Shown in pieces: positions 37,875-46,819 of a stretch of 64,000 nucleotides of DNA (positions are counted from its first letter, which is position 1; each line of letters begins with the position of its first letter). Location: the NCBI RefSeq assembly GCF_021740465.1, contig NZ_JAIOZR010000006.1:1-64000 (forward strand), written 5' to 3'. Both the position numbers and the translations under genes were made by a program. The stretch is from Chlorobium sp. GTDB taxonomy: Bacteria > Bacteroidota > Chlorobiia > Chlorobiales > Chlorobiaceae. The notes below the pieces were generated by a model that was not told the origin of the DNA, did not search any database, and worked only from the letters and a program-made list of their open reading frames with translations.

Positions 37875-38165
37875 ATGAGCCTGAAAGAAGCATACAAACA
37901 GAAGGCCGAGGCCGAGCTTGAGCTTGCGCATGCCAGATTGGTCGAGTTCAAGGCGAAAGCCAAAAGTTTTACTGCCGACACCCGTCTTAAATATGCCCGG
38001 CATGTTGATGAACTTGAGCATGTGATCGCGTCCGCAAAGGTCAGGCTCAAGGAACTTGGGGAGGCTGGAGAGGATGCCTGGGAAAAGGTGAAGGATGGCG
38101 TGGAAAGTGCTCTGGGTACTTTGCGTGAGACTGTCCGTAATACCGCCGAGAAGTTTAAGGAATGA
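37875..38165 (+). CDS. Small coiled-coil protein, unknown function
   Basis: A 96-residue, highly charged helical protein (rich in Lys, Glu and Ala) starting MSLKEAYKQKAEAELELAHA. Heptad-like spacing over most of its length predicts a coiled coil. It has no signal peptide or cysteine. A strong AAAGGAGATG site precedes the ATG by a few bases. Small proteins of this type often accompany stress or envelope genes, and a lipoprotein gene follows 170 bases downstream, but no function can be assigned. Confidence 0.6.
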   Translation: MSLKEAYKQKAEAELELAHARLVEFKAKAKSFTADTRLKYARHVDELEHVIASAKVRLKELGEAGEDAWEKVKDGVESALGTLRETVRNTAEKFKE

Positions 38166-38333
38166 GCCTGTAGCCAAACCTGATGTTTCAGGCGTGTTTC
38201 GAGTAGCAGCACGATGCAGGGGAGTTGGCGGTCCTGGGCGTTTTTCGGGGATTCGATAAACCGGTTTGAACAGGAGTGCAAGGCCGTTGGTGCACGGTCT
38301 GACTTTTTTTTCAACATAAAACAGGAGGCGAAT

Positions 38334-38504
38334 ATGAAGATCCATGCGTTGTTAATGGTCATGCTGGTGGCGCTGGCAGGTTGCTCGACCACATACAAGG
38401 GCACCATAAAAGGAGCCTATAATCCGCAGGAGACGAAAAACGGAATATCCCTTGTGCAGAATACAGCAGGCACGAACTCACCAGGTGTTTCCATAAACAG
38501 ATAA
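38334..38504 (+). CDS. Small lipoprotein, unknown function
   Basis: A 56-residue protein: basic start, hydrophobic core LLMVMLVALA and lipobox LAGC, so Cys17 should be lipidated and the short mature part exported. The ATG at 38334 has CAGGAGG about six bases upstream, a good ribosome binding site, which fixes the start; a longer frame to 38214 is non-coding. The mature part (STTYKGTIKGAYNPQETKNG) matches no family I recognise. A terminator follows. Confidence 0.7.
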   Translation: MKIHALLMVMLVALAGCSTTYKGTIKGAYNPQETKNGISLVQNTAGTNSPGVSINR

Positions 38505-38528
38505 CCCTTTACTGTTTAGACACATACA

Positions 38529-38558
38529 GAGCTCCGCACAATCGTCGGGGCTTTTTTT
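38529..38558 (+). terminator. Terminator after the small lipoprotein gene
   Basis: AGCTCCG pairs with CGGGGCT (one G-U pair) and is followed by nine Ts. It lies 25 bases after the lipoprotein stop codon. Confidence 0.6.
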
Positions 38559-38593
38559 TTGCCCGGTTCTTCCGTCTCTCACATCGTCTTGGC

Positions 38594-39388
38594 TTACCAT
38601 TCGATATTTTCGTGGTAGTAACGGATAATGCTCTCCTGATCGGCGCCGAGGGCATACATGAGATGGATGGTGCCGAAAATCGCCTGGAGACGGAGCATGC
38701 CGTTTCGATGGTATTTCCGGGCGGAGGTGACGACATGGCTGTCGAGGATGTGAAAGGCGCTTCGGCTTTCGATGCGCTGTATGATGTCGATATCCTCCAT
38801 AACCTGCATGTCCGGGTTGAATCCTCCGATGGAACGGAACAGCTCTCTTGTGATGAAGAGCGACTGGTCGCCGCCCCGGCAGATGGAAAGGGGAACTCTG
38901 GTGAACCACCCGAAGAGAGCCATGATGGGGTGGGGGTCGTCGAACTGCATCTGAAAGCATCCCGCCTGTTTCCCGCCTCGAACCGCTTCGAGAATGTCGT
39001 CGATAACGCTTTCGGGCGGCAGGGTGTCGGCGTGCAGGAAGTAGAGAATGCCGTGGCGGGCCAGGGCAGCCCCCGCGTTCATCTGACGGGAACGCCCTTT
39101 TTCGGGCCGGCAGAGCACGACGGGGAAGGTCGAGACGATTTCCCTCGTCCGGTCACTGCTCGCGTCACAGACAATGATCTCCGTGTCTACGTATCTTCCG
39201 GTGATGGCGAGCAGGGTTTCCAGCGTCCGGGCGATGCCGGCCTCTTCGTTGCAGGTGGGGATGATAATGCTGATGCCGGAATCGGACATGGCTTTGAAAT
39301 AATGACTGTTTTGCTCCTGCGGAGCTGGAAAACCTTTTCTGTTGATGCATTGCGACTCTGCCACCATCGCCTCCTCAAGGGAGTTCAT
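38594..39388 (-). CDS. Family 2 glycosyltransferase (TIGR04283 type, arsenosugar-associated)
   Basis: A GT-A enzyme of 231-264 residues. The N-terminal strand ISIIIPTCNEEAGIARTLET and the DXD-like DASSDRT plus LHADT motifs are those of family 2 transferases. The group found next to the arsenosugar radical-SAM gene arsS carries the same C-terminal part (GGVNPDM-type GGFNPDMQVMEDIDI). It probably acts on a sugar or methylated arsenic intermediate, but the reaction is unproven. The start is 39388 (overlapping the upstream gene by 14 bases) or 39289 (MSDSGIS), the latter closer to family N-termini. It is the third gene of the arsS operon. Confidence 0.78.
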   Translation of the reverse strand: MNSLEEAMVAESQCINRKGFPAPQEQNSHYFKAMSDSGISIIIPTCNEEAGIARTLETLLAITGRYVDTEIIVCDASSDRTREIVSTFPVVLCRPEKGRSRQMNAGAALARHGILYFLHADTLPPESVIDDILEAVRGGKQAGCFQMQFDDPHPIMALFGWFTRVPLSICRGGDQSLFITRELFRSIGGFNPDMQVMEDIDIIQRIESRSAFHILDSHVVTSARKYHRNGMLRLQAIFGTIHLMYALGADQESIIRYYHENIEW

Positions 39389-40001
39389 ATGCTGAATCCC
39401 ATAACCTGCTTTGTTTCAGATCCTCGAGGGTGTCGATATCCTGCAATTGAGGGAGCAGCTCGAAGGACGCTCCGTGTTCGTTCAGCCGGTCGATGGTTTC
39501 CTGCAGGACTTTGCCGTGGCTCCAGGAGCGGCCGAGGAAGAGCTCGGGCCGGCTTTTGTTCAGTCCGATAAGATAGAATCCCCCGTCTTTCGCCGGGCCG
39601 ATAACGGCGTCTCCTTTTTCGAGCGAGGCAAAGGCTTGTTCGAGCACTTCCCGCTGCAGGTCCGGGCAGTCCGTGCCGATCAGCGCTATATGGGTGAATC
39701 CCTCGGCAAAACCGCGCTCGAAGGCGTGGAGCATCCGTTCGCCGAGATCGTTGCCCTCCTGCAGAAAGGCGAGGGTTTCGCCTTCGAGAAAACAGTCCGC
39801 ATCAGGAATCTCATCCGAGTAGAACGCCGCTCGATCGGCGCTGCACGTCTGGGTAACCGCAGCGGTGTACTCCCTGAGCACTTGGTAGACCTTGAGTGCG
39901 GTTTCAGGCCCGGTTTCGGCGGCGAGCCGTGTTTTTACCCGACCCGGTACCGGATTTCGTGTAAAAACGATGAGCAGCCTGCTGTTGCCGACATGCATCA
40001 T
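39375..40001 (-). CDS. TIGR04282-family transferase (arsenosugar-associated)
   Basis: A 208-residue nucleotidyl/glycosyltransferase-like protein. Key features are LIVFTRNPVPGRVKTRLAAE at the N-terminus (PGRVKTRL is the donor-binding signature) and IALIGTDCPDLQREVLEQAF plus AVIGPAKDGGFYLIGL, which define this family (formerly transferase 1, rSAM/selenodomain-associated). The ATG at 40001 overlaps the arsS stop (ATGA) and was chosen over an in-frame extension upstream. Its link to ArsS suggests a role in arsenosugar-type metabolite synthesis. Confidence 0.82.
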   Translation of the reverse strand: MMHVGNSRLLIVFTRNPVPGRVKTRLAAETGPETALKVYQVLREYTAAVTQTCSADRAAFYSDEIPDADCFLEGETLAFLQEGNDLGERMLHAFERGFAEGFTHIALIGTDCPDLQREVLEQAFASLEKGDAVIGPAKDGGFYLIGLNKSRPELFLGRSWSHGKVLQETIDRLNEHGASFELLPQLQDIDTLEDLKQSRLWDSAYELP

Positions 40002-41053
40002 AACAGGCATCCCTGGCAGCTCGAGCCTGCACCCGCCGTACACCCGTAGCAGTGCTGTCCGATGGCGATCAGCCTGTTGCGGAGCCGCTCTTCGTCGAAC
40101 TCCCTGATGTTGCCGGGCGCGGGATCCTGCATCGGCAGTCCGAGCATCTGGTTGAAATCGCAGTCGTACAGGGTGCCGTCCCACCCCACCGAAACCGTGG
40201 TGCGGCACATGAGGTTTTTTACCGCTTCGGGATTGAAGTGTCCTTCGAGCAGGTTCATGTAGCTGCAGTAGCGCCCCTCTTCGAGCAGGGATTCAAGGAA
40301 CCGGCTGACCGGCATGTTGGTGATGGTGTAGAGATGGCTGAACTTGATGCCGAATTCCTGCATGAGCCTGCTTTTGTAATCAGCCTCGAGCGCCTGCTGC
40401 GCTCCGGGAAGGGAGGGGCCTCCGGGGTTGAAGACGAGGTTGAGCTGAAGGTCGCTTCCGTCCTGTCCGTAACCGATCGCATTGAGCATGCGGAGCGCTT
40501 CTATCGAGCGGTCGAACACGCCTTTACCGCGCTGGGCATCGACATTCTCGCGGGTGTAGCAGGGGAGCGATGCGATGAGCGAAACGCGGTTCTGCCTGAA
40601 AAGCTCCGGAAACTGCCGGTACTCTTCACCTGAAACGAGTATTACCAGATTGGTTCTCACCAGAATCTCGCCTTCGGGCATGATTTTTCTCGCCTCCCTG
40701 ATAAACCACGGGAGTTCGGGGTTCATTTCCGGAGCCCCGCCGGTAATGTCGAGCGTCTGTATGTTGTTTTTTTTCAGCGCGTCGAGACAGTACTGCATGG
40801 TTTCACGGTTCATCATTTCACTCCGGTCGGGTCCTCCGTCGACGTGGCAGTGGCGGCAGAGCAGGTTGCAGCGGTATCCGGTGTTGACCTGCAGAATGGC
40901 AGTTCCATCGGGGCGGAGCGGAGCGTGGCCGGTTTCGGCAAGTTTAGAGCCGAAAGCCGGTATGCTGCAGTCGGTTTTTTCAAGCACCCGAATCTGTTCT
41001 CCGCCGTCGGCAAGGGCGCTTTTGCGTTTGTGAAGGGATGGTTGTATGGTCAT
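39998..41053 (-). CDS. arsS: ArsS-like radical SAM protein (arsenosugar biosynthesis)
   Basis: A 351-residue radical SAM enzyme. The 4Fe-4S motif is CNLLCRHCH (Cx3Cx2C, about residues 60-67), followed by the SAM-binding GGAPEMNPELPWF. The C-terminal cysteine cluster CYGCTAGAGSSCQGC is specific to this family (TIGR04167). Characterised ArsS proteins make 5'-deoxy-5'-dimethylarsinoyl-adenosine from methylated arsenic and SAM. No arsM methyltransferase is seen nearby, so the arsenic substrate would have to come from elsewhere. It heads an overlapping three-gene operon with two transferases. Confidence 0.9.
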   Translation of the reverse strand: MTIQPSLHKRKSALADGGEQIRVLEKTDCSIPAFGSKLAETGHAPLRPDGTAILQVNTGYRCNLLCRHCHVDGGPDRSEMMNRETMQYCLDALKKNNIQTLDITGGAPEMNPELPWFIREARKIMPEGEILVRTNLVILVSGEEYRQFPELFRQNRVSLIASLPCYTRENVDAQRGKGVFDRSIEALRMLNAIGYGQDGSDLQLNLVFNPGGPSLPGAQQALEADYKSRLMQEFGIKFSHLYTITNMPVSRFLESLLEEGRYCSYMNLLEGHFNPEAVKNLMCRTTVSVGWDGTLYDCDFNQMLGLPMQDPAPGNIREFDEERLRNRLIAIGQHCYGCTAGAGSSCQGCLL

Positions 41054-41241
41054 GGGCGGATGGTTTTGATTACAGCACTGTCATTGCAGTAACGCCGGGA
41101 GTGTCCGAAAACGTTCGGGTCGGTAGTCAGGGAGCCAGGAGACGATAGCTTCATTGGAGCGACATGTCGGTAGCTCAGGGTGCAACCCTGCGCATAGGGC
41201 ACCACCCCGATAACGGGGTTTCGTCCTTTGGGTCCTTGTTG

Positions 41242-41284
41242 TCCTTTTCGTCCCTTTATCTCCCGATTCAAGGGACGAAAAGGA
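41242..41284. terminator. Perfect 15-bp inverted repeat between crtQ and arsS
   Basis: TCCTTTTCGTCCCTT and its exact complement flank a 13-base loop in the gap between the crtQ end and the arsS start (both minus strand). It could terminate crtQ transcripts. The flanking GTCCTTT-rich pattern also looks like a dispersed repeat element. No long T run follows on either side. Confidence 0.45.
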
Positions 41285-41311
41285 TGCTGTTCCGGTTGAT
41301 TCGCTTTGCCT

Positions 41312-42673
41312 TCAGGCGCCGAGGCGGGTGTGCACCTTTTCGGCCACCTGCCGGCCGCTGAGGGCTGCGCCTTCCATCGAGGCGAGGTAGTGCTGATAGG
41401 TATAGTCGCCCGCAAGAAAGAAGTTTTTTACGGGGCTCACCTGGTCGGGGCGGAACTTGTCAACATCGGGCACGGCCTTGTAGACCGACTGGGGGATTTT
41501 TACGATGGTCGATTTGAGCAGTCTCGCATCGCGCGAAAGCGGGAAGCGGTCGTGAATGTCCTTCATCACAAGTTTCGTGATCACATCGTTGGGCAGATCC
41601 ATCAGCTGGTGGGCCGGAGCAAGCACGAGACTCATGACGCTTCCTCCCTGTGCCGAGCCCATGCCTTTCTGGAAATCTTCGGGGCAGGTGATTGAAACGT
41701 CGGCAAAAGTGGCAAACGTTGTGCCCTGCGAGAACATGAGGTTGTCCGTTGCGGTGATCTTCCGGTCGAACCAGAGCTGGCAGTTGGCGACCGGGCTGCC
41801 GACGAACTCGTGCAGGTTGCGGAAGTAGGCATGATTGAGCCATTCGCCCGGTACGATGTTCTTGATATTGTGTACCGGCAGGGCCGAGATGTAGGCATCG
41901 GCCTCGATTTTCTGGCCGTCCTGAAGCACCGCCCGCTTGACGGTTTCGTCGCTGTTGAGCTCGAAACGGTTCAGTTTCGCATCCACAAAAATTCTGCCGC
42001 CCCTCGTCTGGATATACTGGCGCATGGGCTCGATCATCGAATCGCCGGGGTTTTTACGGAAAAAGGCGAACTTGGTTGCGGCATAATCCGTGCCGAAATA
42101 TTTGAATATGGTAATCATCGGGCGGGCGCTGATGACGTTGGGCTCGATGAAGTTCATGGCAAGCGCGATAGCGCGCCAGAGTTTTTCCAGGGAGTGTTCC
42201 GACGCGCCTCTCAGGCGGTGCCACTCAGAGTAGGTCATATGGTCCTGGCTGCGGAAGTACTCCTCGTTGCCGGCAAGTGCGGGGTAGAGCCCCCTGATAA
42301 GGGAGATCTTGTCCCACATGGTGAGAAAATCCGCCTGCATGCCGCCCACCACTTCCGCCCAGGGGCTCGGGAGATTGGCTTTTTTGAAAAACGACTGTTT
42401 TCCGTCCGGTTCGGCATAGATGAGCGAATGCTCTTTCCATATATAGTTATCTGCAGCGCCGACCTTTTTGAGGTACTGCTGAAGCTGCTGATAGCCGCCG
42501 AAAACGATGTGCAGTCCCGATTCGATGGAATCACCGTCGCTGTCTTTCCAGACCGAGACCTTTCCGCCAAGCACCTTGCGTTTTTCGTACAGTTCTACGG
42601 TATGTCCGCGGTCTACCAGTTCAATGGCCGCGCTCAGTCCTGCTACACCTGCACCAAAGATTGCTATTTTCAC
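41312..42673 (-). CDS. crtQ: Zeta-carotene desaturase (CrtQ type)
   Basis: A 453-residue FAD-dependent carotenoid desaturase of the plant/cyanobacterial family. The dinucleotide-binding motif GAGVAGLSAAIELVDRG is at the N-terminus, followed by GGKVSVWKDSDGDSIESGLH. The C-terminal FAD motif is NFFLAGDYTYQHYLASMEGA. Green sulfur bacteria use CrtP and CrtQ for the successive desaturations from phytoene to lycopene. The stretch HIVFGGYQQLQQYLKKVGA and the length point to CrtQ rather than CrtP. It acts at the membrane in the route to chlorobactene or isorenieratene. Confidence 0.88.
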   Translation of the reverse strand: MKIAIFGAGVAGLSAAIELVDRGHTVELYEKRKVLGGKVSVWKDSDGDSIESGLHIVFGGYQQLQQYLKKVGAADNYIWKEHSLIYAEPDGKQSFFKKANLPSPWAEVVGGMQADFLTMWDKISLIRGLYPALAGNEEYFRSQDHMTYSEWHRLRGASEHSLEKLWRAIALAMNFIEPNVISARPMITIFKYFGTDYAATKFAFFRKNPGDSMIEPMRQYIQTRGGRIFVDAKLNRFELNSDETVKRAVLQDGQKIEADAYISALPVHNIKNIVPGEWLNHAYFRNLHEFVGSPVANCQLWFDRKITATDNLMFSQGTTFATFADVSITCPEDFQKGMGSAQGGSVMSLVLAPAHQLMDLPNDVITKLVMKDIHDRFPLSRDARLLKSTIVKIPQSVYKAVPDVDKFRPDQVSPVKNFFLAGDYTYQHYLASMEGAALSGRQVAEKVHTRLGA

Positions 42674-42798
42674 CGTGTTCAGATATTAATCGTTAAGGAT
42701 AATGAAGGGGCTCCGGATTAAAGGCCAAATATAAAAAATTACTTTTTCCGCTGAATAACAGGGCCTTCCGGTATGTGAAAAGAGTACCGTTCGACCGC

Positions 42799-42993
42799 TT
42801 ATTTTTTAAGCTCTGAAAGCAGCCGGTCCAGTTCCGTTATGCATCTTGCGCCGAGCCTGATGGACTCCTTTATAATAAATCGCAGGTCATCCATTGCCGC
42901 TCTCGGTGGAACGGGAGGAAATCCGGTTTTTTCAACCGGCTTGGAAGGTATGGTTTCGGGAAGATTTCTTGTATCGTTCTGTTCGCCTGTCAT
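42799..42993 (-). CDS. Small conserved-looking hypothetical protein
   Basis: A 64-residue frame with a disordered, proline-rich N-terminus (LPETIPSKPVEKTGFPPVPP) and a helical C-terminus (MDDLRFIIKESIRLGARCIT, then ELDRLLSELKK). Clear coding composition but no family recognised and no obvious ribosome binding site. It lies upstream of crtQ on the same strand, 125 bases away, and is divergent from the Lrp-type regulator. Confidence 0.45.
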   Translation of the reverse strand: MTGEQNDTRNLPETIPSKPVEKTGFPPVPPRAAMDDLRFIIKESIRLGARCITELDRLLSELKK

Positions 42994-43189
42994 GACCGGG
43001 AAAAAATCAAATTACAGCAGGGGAGATCGCCTTTGCTCCGTATATTGTAACAAAATACGACAAGAAGATTAAAATAACTGCTGTCGCGTTGGTTATTCGT
43101 GTTTTATAAAAAGCTGTTTCCCTAATTTTTTTAGGAAATATGAGGTAAAACAGTGATTTTTTAAGAAAAAAGTTTTTGTTACTTCCTGT

Positions 43190-43210
43190 TTTTGTGTAGT
43201 TTCTACAAAA
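43190..43210. promoter_or_regulatory. Candidate operator upstream of the Lrp/AsnC-type gene
   Basis: The near-palindrome TTTTGTGTAG-TTT-CTACAAAA lies 23 bases before the regulator start in an AT-rich gap. Lrp-family proteins commonly bind such sites in their own promoters. The assignment is inference from position and symmetry. Confidence 0.3.
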
Positions 43211-43232
43211 GCGAAATAAATACTGTTCTGTT

Positions 43233-43760
43233 ATGTCCGGACATCTTGATCTGATCGACCTTAAAATTATCGAATCTCTCGGAGAGAACGGCAGGCTGCG
43301 CTTGAGCGAGCTGGCCGAAGTCGTCGGCCTTTCGATACCCTCCGTAAGCGAGCGTCTCGACAAACTGCAGAAAAACGGCATTATCCGCGGGTTCACCATG
43401 GAGGTGGACGAGCGGACGCTGGGTTTCGACATTCAGGCGTTTGTACGGGTACGGATCGACTCGTCGAAGCATTACAAGTCGTTCATGGAGCATGTCATGA
43501 AAGAGGACGAGATTATGGAGTGTTTTTCCGTGACCGGTGAAGGATCGCACATCCTGAAGGTCATGACCCACAACACGGGTTCGCTCGAGCAGTTTCTTTC
43601 GCGCATCCAGAGCTGGCCTGGAGTTCTGGAAACCAACACGAGCTTCGTGCTGTCGCAACTGAAAAAAAACAAGAAGATAAGTGCCGAGATCGTCCGGAAA
43701 AATCTGCAGGATCGTCAGGTATTGATTACATTCGATGAGAAAAAATCAAGAAAATTATAG
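43233..43760 (+). CDS. Lrp/AsnC-family transcriptional regulator
   Basis: A 175-residue regulator. The N-terminal winged helix-turn-helix (about residues 5-60) reads LDLIDLKIIESLGENGRLRL followed by SELAEVVGLSIPSVSERLDK. The C-terminal RAM/effector domain (about 70-150) contains VTGEGSHILKVMTHN. It is somewhat longer than usual, with a lysine-rich tail. The type III glutamine synthetase gene begins 60 bases downstream on the same strand, so control of nitrogen assimilation is a reasonable inference; the effector may be an amino acid. Confidence 0.88.
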   Translation: MSGHLDLIDLKIIESLGENGRLRLSELAEVVGLSIPSVSERLDKLQKNGIIRGFTMEVDERTLGFDIQAFVRVRIDSSKHYKSFMEHVMKEDEIMECFSVTGEGSHILKVMTHNTGSLEQFLSRIQSWPGVLETNTSFVLSQLKKNKKISAEIVRKNLQDRQVLITFDEKKSRKL

Positions 43761-43820
43761 TTTTTAGCTTTATATTTTCGCTCTTCATAGTATAAAAGGT
43801 AATAAAATAAGGAGGTTCAT

Positions 43821-45965
43821 TTGAAGATGGATAGTAAAGTGCCGGTTTCAGGTTATTTCGGGGCAATGACCTTCGATCAGAAGGCCATGCGGGCAAGACT
43901 GCCGAAGGATGAGTTCAAGGCTCTGCAGGATACCATTCGTGCAGGCAAGAAAATTACCGGCGAGATCGCCGGTGTGGTCGCTCACGGCATGAAGGAGTGG
44001 GCGATGGAGCAGGGTGCTACCCATTACACCCACTGGTTTCAGCCGATGACCGGCTCGACGGCCGAAAAGCATGACGCGTTTCTGTCGATCGACCGCGACG
44101 GTACCCCTATCGAGCGTTTTTCGGGCGAGCAGCTGATTCAGGGTGAACCTGACGCATCCAGCTTCCCGTCAGGCGGCATGCGCACAACCTTCGAGGCCCG
44201 CGGTTACACCGCATGGGACCCTTCGAGCCCGGCTTTTCTCATGAAAGGAGGCAGCGGCCTTACCCTCTGCATCCCGACGGTCTTCATTTCCTACCACGGC
44301 GAAGCTCTCGATTCCAAAACTCCGCTCCTGCGTTCGATGGATGCGGTCAGCAATTCGGCTATCAGGCTTCTTGAACTGCTCGGCTCCACCGGCGTTTCCC
44401 GCGTCAAAACCTTTGCAGGCTGCGAGCAGGAGTATTTCCTTATCGACAAGAAGTTCTACTCCGAGCGTCCCGATCTGATCATGTGCGGTCGTACCCTTCT
44501 CGGTGCGCTTCCTCCGAAAGGCCAGCAGCTCGAAGATCACTATTTCGGATCCATTCCCGACCGTGTGCTTGACTTCATGCAGGAGGTGGAGCACGAACTC
44601 TATCTTCTCGGCATTCCGGCCAAAACCCGTCACAACGAGGTGGCTCCGCACCAGTTCGAAATTGCGCCGATTTTTGAAGAGGCCAATATCGCCGTCGATC
44701 ACAACCTGCTCGTCATGGAGGTTATGAGAAAGGTCGCCGACAAGAAAGGCTTCGCCCTCCTGCTCACAGAAAAACCTTTTGCAGGCATCAACGGCTCGGG
44801 CAAGCACAACAACTGGTCTATCGGCACCGATACCGGTATCAACCTGCTCGATCCGGGTGATACGCCGACCGAAAACATAAACTTCCTCGTCTTCCTTATC
44901 GCCGTGCTCAAGGGAGTACACAAGCGGGCCGACGTACTGAGAATGTCCATCGCCAGCACCGGAAACGACCACCGTCTCGGTGCCAACGAAGCGCCTCCTG
45001 CCGTTGTGACCGTGTTCCTCGGCGAACAGCTCGAAACCGTTCTCGATGCCATCGAAAGCGGCAAGGTTGACCTCAAAACCGAAAAGCAGGTGCTTAACCT
45101 CGGTCTTTCCCAGGTGCCGCTGCTCAACAAGGACTACACCGACCGTAACAGAACCTCGCCGTTCGCCTTTACCGGCAACAAGTTCGAGTTCCGGGCCGTC
45201 GGTTCCTCGCAGGCCGCTTCCGTGCCGAACATGGTGCTCAACACCCTGATGGCCGAGGCTCTCGATGAGCTTACCGACGCCATCGAAGCGAAAATCGCAG
45301 CCGGAAAGGACCGCGATTCCGCCGTGCTCGAAGCTATCCGCGAAGGAATAACCGCAACGAAGGATATCCGTTACCCCGGCGACAACTACAGCGAGGCTCT
45401 CCAGGAAGCCGCAAGAGTGAGAGGCCTTCCGAACCTGAAGAACACTCCGCAGGCTCTCCGCACGCTCGAAAAAGCCGACGTCAGGGCGATGTTCGTCAAA
45501 TACGGCGTCCTGACCGAGCAGGAAATCGAATCGCGTCTGAACATCCGTCTCGAACGGTACGTCAAAGGCATCGACATCGAGGCTCGTACGCTGCAGCTCA
45601 TGCTGAAAACCCTCGTCATTCCGGATGTTTCGGAATACCAGGGCGATATCGGCAGCTCGTTCAACAACCTGCTTGCCGCAGCCGAGGCCATAGGTCTTTC
45701 CGATGGGGCACTTGCCAGCCAGGCAAACCACCTGAAGAACCTTGCCGAGAACCTCTCGTCGCTGATCGACCTTACCGCCGAGCTTGACGAGGCTGTCGAT
45801 ATGCTTGAAACCATCGAGAGCGAGTTCGGCAAGGCCGACTACTGTGCCGACGAACTGCTTCCGCTCATGAACACCGTCCGTGCGGTTGCCGACAGGCTCG
45901 AACTGATGGTCGATCGCAGCCGCTGGCAGCTGCCGACCTACTCGGAAATGCTTTTCGAGCACTAA
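43821..45965 (+). CDS. glnN: Glutamine synthetase type III
   Basis: A 714-residue GSIII enzyme, ligating ammonia to glutamate with ATP. The N-terminal GSIII region has AMTFDQKAMRARLPKDEF. The catalytic part shows CEQEYFLID, RHNEVAPHQFEIAP and FAGINGSGKHNNWSIGTDTG (the ATP/glutamate site), plus the GSIII-type C-terminal helical extension. A TTG at 43821, five bases after AAGGAGG, and an ATG at 43827 are both plausible starts, giving the same protein within two residues. The Lrp-type gene upstream may regulate it. A strong terminator follows. Confidence 0.95.
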   Translation: MKMDSKVPVSGYFGAMTFDQKAMRARLPKDEFKALQDTIRAGKKITGEIAGVVAHGMKEWAMEQGATHYTHWFQPMTGSTAEKHDAFLSIDRDGTPIERFSGEQLIQGEPDASSFPSGGMRTTFEARGYTAWDPSSPAFLMKGGSGLTLCIPTVFISYHGEALDSKTPLLRSMDAVSNSAIRLLELLGSTGVSRVKTFAGCEQEYFLIDKKFYSERPDLIMCGRTLLGALPPKGQQLEDHYFGSIPDRVLDFMQEVEHELYLLGIPAKTRHNEVAPHQFEIAPIFEEANIAVDHNLLVMEVMRKVADKKGFALLLTEKPFAGINGSGKHNNWSIGTDTGINLLDPGDTPTENINFLVFLIAVLKGVHKRADVLRMSIASTGNDHRLGANEAPPAVVTVFLGEQLETVLDAIESGKVDLKTEKQVLNLGLSQVPLLNKDYTDRNRTSPFAFTGNKFEFRAVGSSQAASVPNMVLNTLMAEALDELTDAIEAKIAAGKDRDSAVLEAIREGITATKDIRYPGDNYSEALQEAARVRGLPNLKNTPQALRTLEKADVRAMFVKYGVLTEQEIESRLNIRLERYVKGIDIEARTLQLMLKTLVIPDVSEYQGDIGSSFNNLLAAAEAIGLSDGALASQANHLKNLAENLSSLIDLTAELDEAVDMLETIESEFGKADYCADELLPLMNTVRAVADRLELMVDRSRWQLPTYSEMLFEH

Positions 45966-45985
45966 GAGAGACCTGTTCAATACTA

Positions 45986-46019
45986 CAAGCGAGGGCCTGC
46001 ATCTGCAGGCCCTCGCTTG
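45986..46019. terminator. Strong terminator between glnN and the yjbQ-family gene
   Basis: A perfect 15-base stem (CAAGCGAGGGCCTGC and its complement) with a four-base loop, followed by TTTTAC on the plus strand. The genes are convergent, so it can serve both directions. Confidence 0.85.
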
Positions 46020-46026
46020 TTTTACC

Positions 46027-46446
46027 CTATTCGCCGATAATCTTCACCAGCACCCGCTTCTTTCGCATCCCGTCGAACTCGCCGTAGAATATCTGCTCCC
46101 AGGCCCCGAAATGCAGTTTGCCCTTCGTGACGGCAATGACAACCTCGCGGCCCATGATCTGCCGCTTGTGGTGTGCGTCGCCGTTGTCCTCGCCGGTCAT
46201 GTTGTGGCGGTACCGGCTGATCGGCTCGTGCGGGGCCAGCTCCTCGAGCCACCGCTTGTAATCCTGATGCAGCCCCGGCTCGTTGTCGTTGATGAACACC
46301 GAAGCCGTGATATGCATGGCGTTGACCAGGCAGAGCCCCTCCTGGATGCCGCTCTCCTGAAGCGCTTTCTCAACCTCGCCGGTAATGTTGACGAAGTCCA
46401 TTCTGGCCGGCACCTGCATCCAGAGTTCCTTGTGGTATGATTTCAT
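46027..46446 (-). CDS. YjbQ/UPF0047 family protein
   Basis: A 139-residue protein of the widespread UPF0047 (YjbQ) family. It has [20 protein letters not shown] with an invariant histidine, [20 protein letters not shown] with the conserved N-x-HH pattern, and ending [18 protein letters not shown]. The conserved His/Asp/Glu residues suggest a metal or phosphate site; a weak thiamine phosphate synthase activity has been reported for family members, but the true role is unclear. It is the last ordinary chromosomal gene before the CRISPR locus. Confidence 0.88.
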   Translation of the reverse strand: MKSYHKELWMQVPARMDFVNITGEVEKALQESGIQEGLCLVNAMHITASVFINDNEPGLHQDYKRWLEELAPHEPISRYRHNMTGEDNGDAHHKRQIMGREVVIAVTKGKLHFGAWEQIFYGEFDGMRKKRVLVKIIGE

Positions 46447-46735
46447 CGCGGTGTGTTGAATCGTCGTTCATGGAAATTTTCTCTTGCATAACATAGTGGT
46501 GCCCTAAAGTTACGCAAACCGATTTACTTTTGGGTGGGTAGGGGGAGAGTATATCCTGACCGGGAAAGAGAGCTACGGTCTCGTTTCGAGCGGGATGGAC
46601 ATGTTGTTTCTTCGGATATAAATGTATAAATACTGTAAGGACCCTCTATTGATGGTCATGAACGACTCGTGTTCCAGCTCTTTCAGAGAGTTTTTCAAAC
46701 TATCCTGCCGGTAAAGAAAAGTTTTCTTTTTTTCA
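46447..46735. other. Spacer region at the left border of the CRISPR locus
   Basis: About 290 bases without a recognisable gene. It includes the promoter area of the yjbQ-family gene and leads into a heptamer repeat tract before cas2. Nothing else is identified. Confidence 0.3.
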
Positions 46736-46819
46736 GACTACTAACTACTAACTACTAACTACTAACTACTAACTACTGACTACTGACTACTGACTACTGA
46801 CTACAGACTACAGACTACT
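46736..46819 (+). repeat. Heptanucleotide tandem repeat before cas2
   Basis: Twelve 7-base units in a row: GACTACT, five AACTACT, three GACTACT, two GACTACA and GACTACT. Two degenerate units follow and the tract ends about seven bases before the cas2 start codon. Such arrays vary in copy number by slippage. The position may affect cas2 translation. Confidence 0.9.

Noticed and set aside
44169-45980. 603-codon minus-strand open frame opposite glnN
   Set aside because: It is fully antisense to a clear glutamine synthetase III gene. Its translation has no family features and is explained by codon bias of the real gene.
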